From Nageia nagi (lineage: Eukaryota > Pinophyta): a stretch of 64,000 bases of DNA. The translations under genes were made by a program, and so were the position numbers. Shown in pieces: positions 35,324 through 47,451 of the stretch. The notes under the pieces were generated by a model. It was not told the DNA's origin and searched no databases. It was given only the letters and a program-made list of their open reading frames with translations. How positions within the stretch are numbered: position 1 is the first letter of the stretch; every line of letters begins with the position of its first letter. The stretch is from NCBI GenBank assembly GCA_050084985.1, contig JBITNC010000001.1, forward strand, positions 127,348,001 through 127,412,000. The letters are read 5' to 3'.

Positions 35324-35849
35324 ATGATTATAGAAAAAAATAGGAATATTTCAACCAATGAATAAATAACCTATTCCTTGTGCCATGACAGTTCATGATG
35401 AAAGATAAGAACAATGAAAAAAACTCGATGAATTACTAGTTCAAGCAATGCAACCCACCTTCTATTAGACTCAAGAGGAGGAAGACATTAAGTGTGAAAA
35501 ACTATTGAAGTGTAACAAAGAAAATTTGATCAAATTGTCTTACAAGGATATGGAATAGTATGTTAATACTACATTAAAAAATATATGTGTGATATAGATA
35601 CATGGAGTGTAGCCTTTGAGTATGTTAGACCACACAATTATATTCTAACATATGATGAAGGATAGAGTTAAGGTCAAGCACACAAGGTAGTTCAAGAACC
35701 TATTCAAGAAATGATTGGTACACCAATTTAAAAAATATGCCTAAAGCAATACATAATGATGTGACGAAGGCAAATTTTGATTAGCTTGAGAAAAATATAA
35801 CAAAATTAGAAATGGCACAAGGTTTATAGTTGCAAAATAATGGAGAGAA

Positions 35850-37060
35850 TAATCCCCTATGCATGAGAATTGGAATAAAGGTGTTGAATACAAAGAAGGC
35901 TCTCAAATTTTTAAAATATGATAGTACTATCCATGTTTTCATTTGTGCATCTATTTTGTTGAGGTATCATTAATTACTATGGATGAAGATTTGCATGCTA
36001 AGTTATTTCCTTTATCATTAATAGGATAAGCTTTATCATGGTTCAATAGGATACCTCATGCTAGTATTAAAGATTTTGGACAACTCAAATTAGTTTTTAT
36101 AGCTTTTATCAAGTAAGTAAGTATATATATATATAAGGAGATCACATTATATGATTTAATGAGCATCAAATAGAAGAAAGGATAGTCAATTAAGTCATTA
36201 ATCAAATATTGGACAAGAATGACTAACCAAGTATACATGGATGATAACACAAAAATTGTAGCCTTTGTTGAGTCTCTTCAGAAGAAATATAAAGTTGAAT
36301 GCTTCAAATGTAGTAAGTTACCATTGGAAAATTTTCTTCATTCTATGATTGATAAAGAGATATTTTATGTCAGATGTAGTGTATGGAAACAAGAAATGAA
36401 ACAAATAAGAGACAATACACCACCTATACCTCAAGTAAGATTTAAGAAATAATCTAAAAAAGAATACATGGTGGTAGCTAAACTATATTAATTTGATTAA
36501 TCCTAATAAGCAAGTAGTAGTTCCAAATCAAAATGAAAATAAAATTGAAAAGCAAGAAGATAAATCAATATATATGAAATATCAATCCTTCCCCATAAGA
36601 AAGTTCATGTTAATATATGAAGATATTGATGAAGTGGTCAAGACCCTATTCAAGAGAAAGTTGCTTGAGAAACCATCAAGACCTCAAATTCAATCTTCTT
36701 TTAAAGTAGGAGTTCCAAGTGAGTATAAGTTAGATAAGTTTTATGAATATCACCAATAGAAATGGCATGCAACTAGGTATTATGCACATACCATTACTCC
36801 ATAAGATTCAATATCTGATTGATCAAAAGAAGGTATTTTTTCTACCACCAAAGGATAAGAAGAGTTCTAAGGTTAAGGTAAAAATAAAGAATAAGCAAAA
36901 GTGGTTACAAGGACCTCAACATGAGAAAAATAAGAATATGGGGATCTTCAACAATCCTTTACCAGATTTTGTTAAGGCCATAACAAAGGAGTCAACTGTT
37001 AAGTTTGTAAGTGGATTTCACAATTTTCACTGTATGCAACAAAAGGTACAAGAAGTTATT
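35850..37060 (+). pseudogene. Ty3/gypsy gag remnant
   Basis: Combining frames gives LHAKLFPLSLIG then ALSWFNRIPHASIKDFGQL near 35990-36085, the core of a retrotransposon gag domain. It continues as LMSIKQKKGQSIKSLIKYW-like sequence (several Q positions are stops) and TKIVAFVESLQKKYKVECFK at 36249-36310. The 36743-37060 part is basic, with KDKKSSKVKVKIKNKQK, as expected before a nucleic acid binding region. No protease or reverse transcriptase follows. The element is a decayed 5' half. Confidence 0.65.
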
Positions 37061-38039
37061 CATATCATTATCACTATTAGCTTCCTTATATATATAGTTT
37101 GTTTGTGTATTTATTTGTTTAGTTTAGTTTTTGTTTTCTTCTCATATTTGACATTAATATCATCTTTTGTATTTTATGTGATTTCATATTCTTTACAATT
37201 GTCCTCTAATTATGCATTTGTTATATGAGTTATACTTTTCTCTTACCTTTTATTCCTCAATGCTAATGCTTATCTTAGCATTTGCATTAGTCTTTATGTC
37301 TTTATTCAAAAAATGAATAGTTTTTTTACTTTCAAGAGTTGTGTTCAGTATTGGTTTCTTATTTAGTAAGAAAAACATGACATTGTACGACTTAATAATT
37401 TTTTATTTAATTCGTTGAGTAAATTTTTTTGGTCTATGATTTTTATTTTGTTTCTATATTTCTTTAGGAAGCAATATCTAAGGTACAAAGATCATGGCCA
37501 TAATCATTTTCCATCTACCTTGCCAGTGTTGGTTGTAGGCTACCTAAAACATTTATTGCATAGTCATCCTTTTATAAGTTTCATATCATGAATAAGTCAA
37601 TTTCCATGCATAATTATGAAACTTGGGATTAAGATGTTCAATTTGTCCTTATGGTCCTCATTTGGTCAAAATGTATAATTTTAAACATTATCAATCACAC
37701 TAATTCAATTTTGTAAAATTTGGATAGCATTTGCCTAGTATAGATGCATAATCTTAAGTTTGTTATTTTAGGCCATAGTAATGCCAATGTTGGTTCTAGT
37801 CCCACTTAAGAAATTTTTCTTTTTTTAAAATGTAACTTGTTCTAGTTTGGAATTTGGTTAAAGTTTTCATTTAAGCATTATTTGTTATGAACATAAAATT
37901 ATTTTACCTTTAGTGGTACTTTTCATTGTTATAAAATAAAAATTACAATTTATATAAGCATTGAAATCATAATTTGGTCCAACAAAGAGGCATTTCATAT
38001 TCGTATATAAAAAAGTTACATAGTCTTGTATAAAAGTCA
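37061..38039. other. AT-rich stretch, no gene recognised
   Basis: A short hydrophobic frame at 37080-37228 is T-rich low-complexity sequence and not a believable membrane protein. The remainder gives nothing recognisable. Confidence 0.45.
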
Positions 38040-39030
38040 CTACAAATAGGTCCAATACATCACTCCTTCCTTACACTGGCATGGTTGGTGGTGACACAGT
38101 CACTCCTAAAAGTCCTAGACCTAGATATGGTCCTACATAAATTAGGTCTCTTTACCCTAGTTTGCTCATCAAGTGCCACAAGTTGATATTGTAAGTGATC
38201 TTTCTCATTCAACAAACTCTCAAAGTGCTTTTCATGCTCAATAAATTCATCCATCATACCAATAAAGCCCTTATTTCCATGTGCTTATTATACTTTCCTT
38301 ATTATTTTTTATGCTTATTCTAAAATAATCAATTTGGTTTTAAACCCTTATAATTCTTGATCCTTTGTTGCTAATATGATTTTGAGATCTGAAATTTCAT
38401 CTTCTTTGTTTTTCTCTCATGTCCTCTCCACTTCTAAGTCTAACTTAGTTTGAGTTATGACACAAAAATATTTTTTAGTATATTTGCATATTTGTGGAAC
38501 TAACTTATAGGTATGGATGAGTTTACTTGCTGAGCTCATTCTCAAGATGTTGTTGTGCTTATGTGAATGGAATAGTCATGAGTGGATCATTAGTTCCATC
38601 TCCCTCTCCCTCTCCTTGGGTGTCTTCCTCTTTTTGTACATCTTCCTCATTATCTAAAAAATTTACATGGGATGGTTCATTACCTCCTTCCTCTTCTCCT
38701 GCATCTTCTTCCTCATCACCTACCTCGCTATCATACTTTGTTGCCTCTACCAATTCCTCCAAAGTGTAAACATCAAGTGTATTAGGTCTAGCATCTATCC
38801 ACCAAGATAGGTATGCTAGTTCAAATGGTGATCCATCATTTGCATTATCATCCTCTCCATCGTTATCACTACCTGAGCCATTATTCTAGGGTGCTTCCCA
38901 TTCCTCCTTCCCTTTAGGTAAAACTTCATATAGATTTGGATCATGTGCTCTATGTGTGAACACCTCATAATCCTCAACACATCAAACACTCAAACCACTC
39001 ATGAGTATTCCAAGATCCAAAGCATTCAAT
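38040..39030 (-). pseudogene. Coding-like acidic and coiled-coil remnant, family unknown
   Basis: The minus strand from about 39010 reads CVEDYEVFTHRAHDPNLYEV, then after a stop FELAYLSWWIDARPNTLDVY, followed at 38559-38762 by a strongly acidic stretch with EVGDEEEDAGEEEGGNEP. Further on come KKYFCVITQTKLDLEVER and, at 38060-38257, a heptad-like segment with EFIEHEKHFESLLNEKDHLQ. Stops near 38887 and 38975 fit single transitions. I do not recognise the family. It may be a non-standard open frame of a retroelement or a captured host gene, now dead. Confidence 0.4.
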
Positions 39031-40309
39031 ACTAAATTTTCTTATGTTATATTGTAATAAAATGATAAAAGCAAAGTGTAAGAATGATCCTTAACCTTCA
39101 ATGATGTCAATATGTAATCAATTTTGAAAAGGAGATATCAGTAAGGAAAGGGGACCTCAAATCACAAGTCCTTAAGACCTTGTGATTATCCAAAGTGGGA
39201 TGAAACCCCAACTTTACTAGGTTGTAGATCCCCTTAGTCCATAATCACATGGATGCTCATAAAACATTTTCATATATAAACTGCAAATATGTATGTTCGA
39301 TTCATGAATATAGATGTTAAATGCTTGAACAATGATAATTGACAAATGATACGATAGATATATACTAAATTGAAAAGTGACATTCAAGATTTGGCAAATG
39401 TAAATGATATATGCAAAGGTTGAACTAAATGATAATGTAAGACAATGTAGATCACAAATGTAAAGCTAAAATCAATAGATCTAGGCTAAGAATTGTAAAT
39501 GAAGCAATAAAGATTAACAACCCTAGGGTTTGGAACTTAAAGATCAAACCCTAAACTAAAACCCTAGAATATATTAGCCTAATTAATGCTTGAATGTCAT
39601 ACAAGATGTAATTGCTAATTAAAATAAAGTACACAGGCTTCAATTAATGATGAATGGATCTTCAAATTTGGAAATAACATGAAAAGACACCATTAATTAT
39701 CTCAAATCAAACCTTAAATGATAAGGAATACCTCAATCCATTTGTAATGAAGAAGCATTCTCAAATATTGAAGAGGAATGTTCTTGATTTAGTAAACCCT
39801 TCACAACAATCTCCAAATGCTCATGTACAATCATTGGAAAACACAGAGGTTGCAGAGTTCGTATAGGTTAAGGTATGAAAATTGAAGAAGAAACTTAGAA
39901 TGTGGGCCAATTAACTTTTATAATACACAATCAAAATCATCCTGATGGCTATGACATCTACAGGATGGTTCGAGTGATTGACAAGTCATCTGGATAGTGT
40001 TAGCAAAATAAAAGGCTTAGACCAAGTCGATCAATCTAATCGATGGACCTGCAAAACACACCTTAGTACAACATGATAATATAACATATGATAAATTCCA
40101 ACAATGTTTATGTAACCTTGTCAATGATGTAATATGCATTTTTAGGGTGTTTATAGTTACCCCCTTTTGTGTTGAGCTCCAAACCTATCAGAAGCTTAGT
40201 ACAAAAATATGTGATATGATAAATGCTAATGATAAATATAATAAAATAATTAATACGAGAGCTGGTTTTGATGCATGAAGAGCCATATAATATCATCCTA
40301 ACCACTCAA

Positions 40310-40590
40310 CCCTAATCTAGTTTCGACACATAACAGGTCGTATAAGATAGAATCGAGCACCATGAGGATCCAACAAAATTTGATTTTGGCAAATGATAGG
40401 CCGTATAAGATAGAATTGGATTTCATGATAATAGTCCTATGATAAAATCTATTCAATAGATCAAGTGATTAGTAAATAATAAAGATAAAATTTAATCTAA
40501 TCTAATATAAGTGCTAAAAGGAAAATGATCTCTACTTTGCCCTAGCAGTTAAAGGGAATGATCTCTGCTTTGCCCCAATAGTTGAAGGGT
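40310..40590. repeat. Short local tandem repeats
   Basis: CGTATAAGATAGAAT occurs near 40339 and 40403 in a unit of about 64 bases. Further on, AATGATCTCTACTTTGCCC and AATGATCTCTGCTTTGCCC lie about 40 bases apart (40525 and 40558). Confidence 0.55.
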
Positions 40591-40689
40591 GTCTATGATA
40601 CATGATTTTACTTTTTCCTAACTGTAAAAGGGAAATGATCGTAGGCATGCAAACCTACCAAGTGTGAAATTATAGCACACAGGCATATG

Positions 40690-40880
40690 ATGCTTGCATA
40701 AAAATGATTAAGCCATACATGATGACATTTGAGTATGTTGATCACTAATCAATCATGTAGTGCTAACTAATAACATCGAACATGGTGATGTTAGAATGTG
40801 TTTATTGCCAATCCACCATGATGAACTACAATGATCTCATTGAACATGATGATGTTAGAATATGATGATTGTTAATCCAT
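40690..40880. repeat. Imperfect tandem repeat with TGATGTTAGAAT words
   Basis: AACATGGTGATGTTAGAATG near 40778 and AACATGATGATGTTAGAATA near 40844 share their flanks (a nearby CATCATG and AATCCA word). This gives two to three units of about 65-70 bases. Confidence 0.5.
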
Positions 40881-42246
40881 CATGTCAACCTAACAATCAT
40901 CTAATGAATATTCGTAATGCAAGAAAGGTTGATTGTGCATTCCCTAATGAAGTTTATGATGTATCTGCTAAAAAGCAAAAAGTTGATCAGTTTTAAATCA
41001 TGTGTGAAGCTCTTCCCCTCAAACGGGAAGGTGTGATGGATGACCAAATAATACGAATGATCATTTGACTTAACAGATCAAAAAATGATGATCATGATTG
41101 AAGGTTTACAATGTGTGATAAGGAAGGAGCTAATTATCCTAGCGATTATAAGTCATCTAGATGACTAGGGTTAACTGAGTCATCAAGGTATCTTGGATCG
41201 TTTGAACGATCTGATAAGGGAAAAAAAATAAAAAGTAAAATTGATGTTTCCACTATTCATTTTGTTGTATGCATTTTGACTTCACTCATTTTGACTTGGT
41301 GTTTTAACCTAGACTAGTACTGGGCACTAATTACATCTTGAGAAAATAATAACCTACATAAAGAACTGGCAATGAGGGAGTGAATAGATAACCAAAATGG
41401 TAGCTACAGGTCCAAGGGGAGGTCCACATAGAGGAGATGAATCGCCCCATAAAAGGTTAACATCCTCTCCAAAAACTTATTTTATTTTATTTTTAATTTG
41501 TGATGCTTATTTGTTTATGATTTAATAGATTGATTAAATTTAGGTTAATAAGGAATAAAGAACCCAACATGGAAACCATGAGATGGAACCTAAAACAACA
41601 CATCCATAGACACCAAAATCCCAACATAACATGAAACCCTAGGCATCGCAACCAAGGCATGCACAATGAGAATTTAATGCTAAAAACCTAGTGTAGAATG
41701 TGTACAATTCAATAGAAATAAATGAATGTGATGTATTGGCGTAAAATAACCTAGTTTAAAAATATTAAATTTTGAAAAGTACACTTTTTTTTTAAGTTTC
41801 AACTCTGTGAATCATCCTTCAACTGAACAATTTGATTTAGGGTCATCTAAGTGAAGGATGACTTTGATAATCATTCGAATGATTTGTAGAATTGTCCATG
41901 ATCAGGATGATTAGTTTGACCTAATCACCCCTTACAAGGATGATTTTGATTATCATAGAAAACATACCAAATCTAAAATACAAACTTAGATGAAAATTGG
42001 AAAATGGTAATCCTAAGGAACACTAAGGACTAACATAGGCATAGAGATAATTGATTTTGAAAATAAACTTAAAATACTGATAAATTAACACCTCAAAATT
42101 TATGCTAGATGAAACTTTAGCATAAGTTTTGATTGCTATGGATAGAGGTATGAGGGGCTCTGACACCAGCTGACTAAGCTTGGCTAGAGGCTATAGGACT
42201 TGTAGGAGCTATGAGGATTCTCCCTATTATAGGGGATACTTCCTAC

Positions 42247-42835
42247 ATGATAGCACTCAAAGAGCGATTCAACCCAAATAAATGAACCTTCCTACTCCTG
42301 ACAGGGGAGATGATAGTGACATTAGAGAACATCTATCATATCTTCATAGTGCCACTCGAAGGAGAGCTAATTACAATGGTGATAAATAGGGTGGTTATCC
42401 AACCCTATGTGGGTGATGAATATTAAACATGGGACCTCATCAATGGTGGGGTATTGATAGATCTACTCTATCACCAGGGGCACCTCAAGGGTAGATAGGT
42501 GATGGTGATGTTGCTGATATTATTGTTCATCCTTCCATATTCCTCGGGACCTAGGTTCCCATGGAATATGTTTAAGATTATGATGAGGATGGTTTATGAT
42601 AACATAATGTTTACCTGGGGGCTAGCGTTGCTAGTATAAACATACAATGAGCTAGTTGGAGCGATTAGAGGGTTACAAGGAGTGAGCATGACACTCCTGC
42701 TCCAGGTATGGGCTTAGGAGTACATTAAACTTATGTGACCAAATAGACTGCCTACAATAGTGCATAGACCAGAGTAGATAGGGGACATACTCCTAGTCAT
42801 AGGGGTCGAGCTTCCATACACGAGATGATGGGAGC
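42247..42835 (+). pseudogene. Plant mobile domain (PMD) remnant
   Basis: One frame runs about 590 bases without any indel but with seven internal stops. It reads MIALKERFNPNK, then TFLLLTGEMIVTLENIYHIF and VPLEGELITMV, the usual start of the plant mobile domain (Pfam PF10536, often labelled aminotransferase-like). Later it reads WGLALLV, YNELVGAIRGLQGVSMTLLL and QVWA, then stop, EYIKLM, matching the domain's C-terminal half. All stops are explainable by one C-to-T or G-to-A change, for example TAG for TGG in the WAWEYI motif. PMD genes often occur inside plant transposons. The carrier element here is not clear. Confidence 0.65.
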
Positions 42836-42899
42836 ATGAGTAGGAGCAACATTATCATTTTACTTCTTTATGGTATTGTAGTCTTCTCTTATGGTTGCT

Positions 42900-43661
42900 T
42901 TCCTTTCCCTTTGTCCTGAGATTTTCTTTTTTCTTATTGATATTTTTTATTATGATGAGATTTGGAGTTCTCATATTGTTATCTTTGTTTACCATCCTAT
43001 TTCAAATATTGATATTATAAACTCACATGTTGAAGATTATTAGGATTAAACAACATAATAGTCTTTTGCAAATGACTATATAAATCCCCTATGTATTTTA
43101 TTAAGACTCCTAGATTGTTGAGAGATATCCCAAGAAAGGTAGTATTCTTCTTAAATTTTGTAGTGTATTCCTAAACAAATTATCCTCTTTGTTGTATAAA
43201 GAACTTCTATGTCATCAATTTCTTATTATAATTTCTCAAAGGATAGAATTGATCACTTAATGAATTCTTAAAATCATCCCAAGAAGAAATAGATAATTAG
43301 TTTTCATGTTGGAGGGACTCCATATGCAAAGCATGATCACCCATTTTTAATCTTGTAAAAGATTTTTTTGAATATCATTAACAACACATTGAATCTGAAA
43401 GTATATCTCCAATTGCTTTAACTAGTTATTTAACTTGTCGACAACTACTTCTCCTCCAAATGTAGGGATTTCAACTTTGGCCTTTGCCTTGAATTGTAAT
43501 GAAGTAGTGGGATAAGAAGAATCAACACCATATGGACTTATTTAATCAAAATCAAGTGTTTTAGGCTCCTCCTTGGAATTTTTTCCAAGCATCAAATCCA
43601 TGATTCTATCCATATTGTTCTCCATTGCAATAAATCTCCTCACAAAATCAATGTTAAGCAT
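42900..43661 (-). pseudogene. Ty3/gypsy element I gag
   Basis: The minus-strand ATG at 43661 begins MLNIDFVRRFIAMENNMDRI. A gag core follows as KVEIPTFGGEVVVDKLNN, then LKQLEIYFQIQCVVNDIQK and LSISSWDDFKNSLSDQFYPL, the retrotransposon gag domain of plant gypsy elements. Several tryptophan and glutamine codons are now stops. Nothing of protease or pol is recognisable to the left; the plant mobile domain remnant lies there on the other strand. Confidence 0.7.
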
Positions 43662-43805
43662 TATGGCTTCTGGTTATCTTTACTCTTTTCATTCCATAGG
43701 ATTTTATCTTCTATTTATTCTACTAATTTTCATATTAATAAGAAATAACTCAATCCTTTGAGATCTTCTACCTTGCATACACAAGCCTCTTGAACATAAA
43801 CTTAT

Positions 43806-43817
43806 GCTTTGATACCA
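43806..43817 (-). promoter_or_regulatory. Primer binding site, element I
   Basis: The minus strand reads TGGTATCAAAGC, immediately inside a TGTGATATG start at 43818. It fits an initiator-Met tRNA site with one change. Confidence 0.65.
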
Positions 43818-44417
43818 TGTGATATGTAAATCTTTGTAAGTTATGTTATTATAGAGATCATTAAATATAGATTTATTTTCTTTTTCCATCTATGTCAACT
43901 TTAATTAAACGTATGTGAATCTCCAAAATTACTAAACAATAAGATGGTTTCTAAAAATAATAAAAATGCATTCACATATACTACATGAACACACAATTTT
44001 ACCCTGGATCACCCAATGTGAGCTACATTCAACAAAACTAGATATGATTTATATTTGGGGCCAATAGGATATTATAATAAAAAATAATAATACAATACAT
44101 GAATTCCTCTAACATCACATCCTCCTTCTACTATTTGTAAAAATCCTCTCAACCTCACTACTAGTCTCTCATGGCTTCCCAAAATCAAATTGATTCATGA
44201 AGGATCCAAAGAACTTCAACAATCCCATTAGATATGTATAGGAAGATAATATAGGGAAATTTGACACATCTTGGAAGAAAAATAATTATCGTAACTCCCA
44301 AATGACTTAGAAACACTTCTAATAGCTTCAACTTCTTTCGAAACTAATTTTTTCCCATCAAAATTGATGTTGGATGACATGGTTGAATAATTAAAAAGTT
44401 ATTCACTCTCAATCGAG
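43818..44417 (-). repeat. Probable 5' LTR of element I, interrupted by element C
   Basis: Non-coding sequence begins with TG at the primer site and continues to the insertion point of element C. The other LTR is not in the window, so the extent is inferred. It may continue on the far side of element C at 50771. Confidence 0.45.
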
Positions 44418-44422
44418 TAATG

Positions 44423-44897
44423 TGAAGAAACTAACCCTTTCTAAATTAACTTCTAATCTTCCAAGATCTTAAGAAGGCACTTTTGACATCAACATAATAG
44501 CATAATAACTAAAGCCAATCATACAAATAACATAATATATAAAGTGGTTCTTCCTTCCTTGGGAGTACATCCACTAACTAAGATCTTCTTATTCTCAAGG
44601 ACCTCCCTTACAAAATATCTTCTCTCTCTCACACTCTAAACCTATAGTAAAGCTTGCATTACAATTGTGTAACTAGAGAAGGGGAGGGTTCTTCTCTTTT
44701 TATAAGAAGAAATCCACTCCATAATTAATCTCTATTCTATTTTTAATCCTTTACCTATTTTTAAACTTATACCTATTTTTAATCCTTCTTCTATTTTTAT
44801 TCCCTTAATATTTTAAGGTATCTAATGATACTTTAAGTATTAAGTGAATTTACATTAAGGAGAAATATTACACAATATTACATTACAAATTCTAACA
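44423..44897 (-). repeat. 3' LTR of element C
   Basis: It begins TGAAGAAAC and ends TTCTAACA. A TATAAAAAGAG box is readable on the minus strand near 44695-44705. The adjacent CTCCCTTT (44898-44905) is the polypurine tract read on the plus strand. Confidence 0.88.
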
Positions 44898-45899
44898 CTC
44901 CCTTTAATGTAATATTGGGATAGAGCATATAGGGAATGAGAAAGATAGAGTAAGAGAGAGTTCTCCTCCAAAGAGATACAAGCGGAGATGAGAACTTTTA
45001 CATCACTGAGAAATAAGTAAGATCTTAGTTTGAGACTCATTACAATACCATTTGACAAAATAGTTTACAATACAATCATTAATCATAATTAGTTTCATTA
45101 TAAGTGTAGTTGATCAACACTGAGTTGACATATGAGCCTCCATGAGCTTGCCCACATGAAGTAAGTAACCTACACTGTCAAGATGAAACTTGCAAGCTAC
45201 AAGTAGCTCATAAACAAGATCGGTTAGATGCATCATATAACATTCATATCAATCACAAGATAAATGAACTAAGTAATGTCATCCATAAACTGATCAATGA
45301 TGCACTATAAGTCATCACGAAGATACCAAACCAATATTTATAGAAACATGTGTTGATCAACAACAAAAAAGTATATGTGCATATATAAGTTACTCACATA
45401 TGGATAACTAAATAGTGCTAACAAACACATACTAATTCCTCTCATAGTGAACAAAATAAAATGTACCATGAGTTCCTCACACATAGTGAACTATTAATGA
45501 AGTTGTATATTTAGATCAACACTATACAATAAAAAATAGCCTCCAAGGGATGAAGTTATCATCACAAATATGAATTCAACTTTCACTCCCCCTTGAGGAT
45601 AACTTCACTACCATAAGAAACTTTTAAAGTGTGCACAACAAAGTTTCTAAGGTAGCTAATGAATAAATTAGAAGAGATAAAATTAGATCAACAGAGCTGT
45701 AGTTGTTGCATTAAGAACTTTCTCCCTGATATAATGTGCTTGGATTTATAGTACATTATAAGTCATCACTAAGATGCTAAGCCCATACTTATAGTTACCA
45801 AACAAAGGAATGTATAAACAAAGTATACAAACCAAATAAAAGTTCAACAACTTTATTAAGAAGGAAGAAATTATAATGGATTCAACAAGAATTCAATAT
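44898..45899 (-). other. 3' non-coding region of element C
   Basis: About 1 kb lies between the end of pol and the 3' LTR without coding frames. It is related to element D at 15.4-15.9 kb, with matching order of words such as GTTTACAATACAATC and CTCATAAACAAGATC. Its conservation in two elements suggests it is a normal part of this lineage. Confidence 0.6.
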
Positions 45900-47011
45900 T
45901 TACTCTTTTTTTGAAGGTAACTTCACCAACCCAATAGACTCCCTAAGCTTATAGAACTAAGCTTCAGAAAGGGGCTTAGTGAACAAATCAACAAAGTTCA
46001 AGATTAATGGACAATACTACAAGTGTAGAAGACCATCCAAAACCTTCTCTTTGATGAAGTGGGCTTGGATTTCTACATGCTTTATTCTCTAATGGAAAAT
46101 AGTATTCTTTGCCAAAGTAATAACTAATTTATTATCTAAAGAAATTTGAGATGGATGAACTTGTTCATACCCTATTTCTTTCAAAAGATGCCTCAACCAA
46201 ATGGCTTCCTAGGCTACAACTGACATTGCATGATATTCAACCTCAATGGTGAAGAGAGCAATAGTAGGCTACTTCTTGGAATCCCAAGAGATAGCACATA
46301 AATCAATGCTAAACATATAAGCAGAGGTTGATTTTCTATAATCTCTATATCCCCCATAGTCAAAATCTGAGAATCCTAAGAGAACGAACAAGAGCAACTT
46401 ATCATACTTGAGAGCAAGATCCTTAGTACCCATTACATACCTCAAAATTTGCTTAATAGAATTGAAGTGTTCAACATATGACATTTGCATAAAGTGAGCC
46501 ATCAAATTCATGGTAGAGGCAATATCTGGCCTAAAGATAGTCAAATAAAGAAGACTACCAATTAGTTGTCTATAAGCCATAGCATCTATCAACTAAGAGT
46601 TGGAATTAAGAAACAAAGTGATTCCAGGAGAGACTAGGATTGCAACATACTTGCACTCCTCCATTCCAAACTTTTGTAAGATATCTAAGATATACTTTGA
46701 TTGATTGAGGTAAGTACAATCCTTGTATTGGTACACTTGCATACCAAGGTAATAGTGCAATAGACCAAGATTAGTCATTTCAAAAGTTGCCTTAAGTTTG
46801 GATATGCAATCTTGTATGAGGCCTATATTATTCTCTATAATCAACAGATCATCCACATAGAGAAGAATCAAGATAAAGTCTTATCCTTGGTTGAGCATAT
46901 AAAGACTTGAATCAGAGAAGCATTTAGAAAACCCAATGTCTTCAAAGTATCCTAAAATCTTTTTATACCAGGACCTTGGTGCTTGCTTAAGTCCATACAA
47001 AGACTTCTTTA

Positions 47012-47451
47012 TGTTGGAATGTATAATGCATTATTGTAAAGGTTATGTAATAATCTTCTATGTAAGTTCACTAATGCTTAAGGGTATCATTTGATATCTT
47101 AAGTATTTAAGTGAATATGATAATGTAACTTGTCCTACACTCCATGTCATAAACATAAAGAGGGGTTTTGACTTATAAATAGAAGGCTCCCTATTTGTGA
47201 TTACATACTAATTTGTGGAGTAAAGCTATGCTATAGGATAGTGTTTAGGATATGAGTTAGGAGAATTGTAAGAGATTCATGTTTGTGAATGAAGTGAGAT
47301 CTAGTTAGTGGATGTACTCCTAGTTGGAGGAACAACTTACATCTTGCGTTATTTTTATGAGATTACTTTATGAGTTTGTTAGATGTGTATTGTGAGCTTT
47401 CATATGATCTTGGAAGTTTATATTTGTTCATGTTATAGTTTAGTTCTCTCA
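47012..47451 (+). mobile_element. Solo LTR inserted in element C reverse transcriptase
   Basis: This 440-base segment runs from TGTTGGAATG to TTCTCTCA. It is flanked by CTTTA on both sides (47007-47011 and 47452-47456), a perfect target duplication. It is related to the LTR of element F. Removing it with one CTTTA restores the reverse transcriptase frame FVCK LKKSLYGLKQAPRSW. It has no internal region, so it is the product of recombination between two LTRs. Confidence 0.93.
47174..47182 (+). promoter_or_regulatory. TATA box of the solo LTR
   Basis: TATAAATAG lies 163 bases into the LTR, at the same distance as in element F. Confidence 0.5.

Larger units (their letters stand above)
39031..42240. 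other. Long repeat-rich region without gene
   Basis: No coding motif was found over about 3.2 kb. It contains several local repeats (listed separately) and short palindromes such as AGTCATCTAGATGACT at 41151-41166 and AATCATTCGAATGATT at 41869-41884. It might be an LTR or leader of a gypsy element, but no terminal repeats or primer site could be assigned. Confidence 0.4.

Noticed and set aside
37080-37228. Hydrophobic membrane-protein-like frame
   Set aside because: T-rich low-complexity sequence yields Phe, Leu, Ile and Tyr by composition alone; there is no start context or conserved motif.
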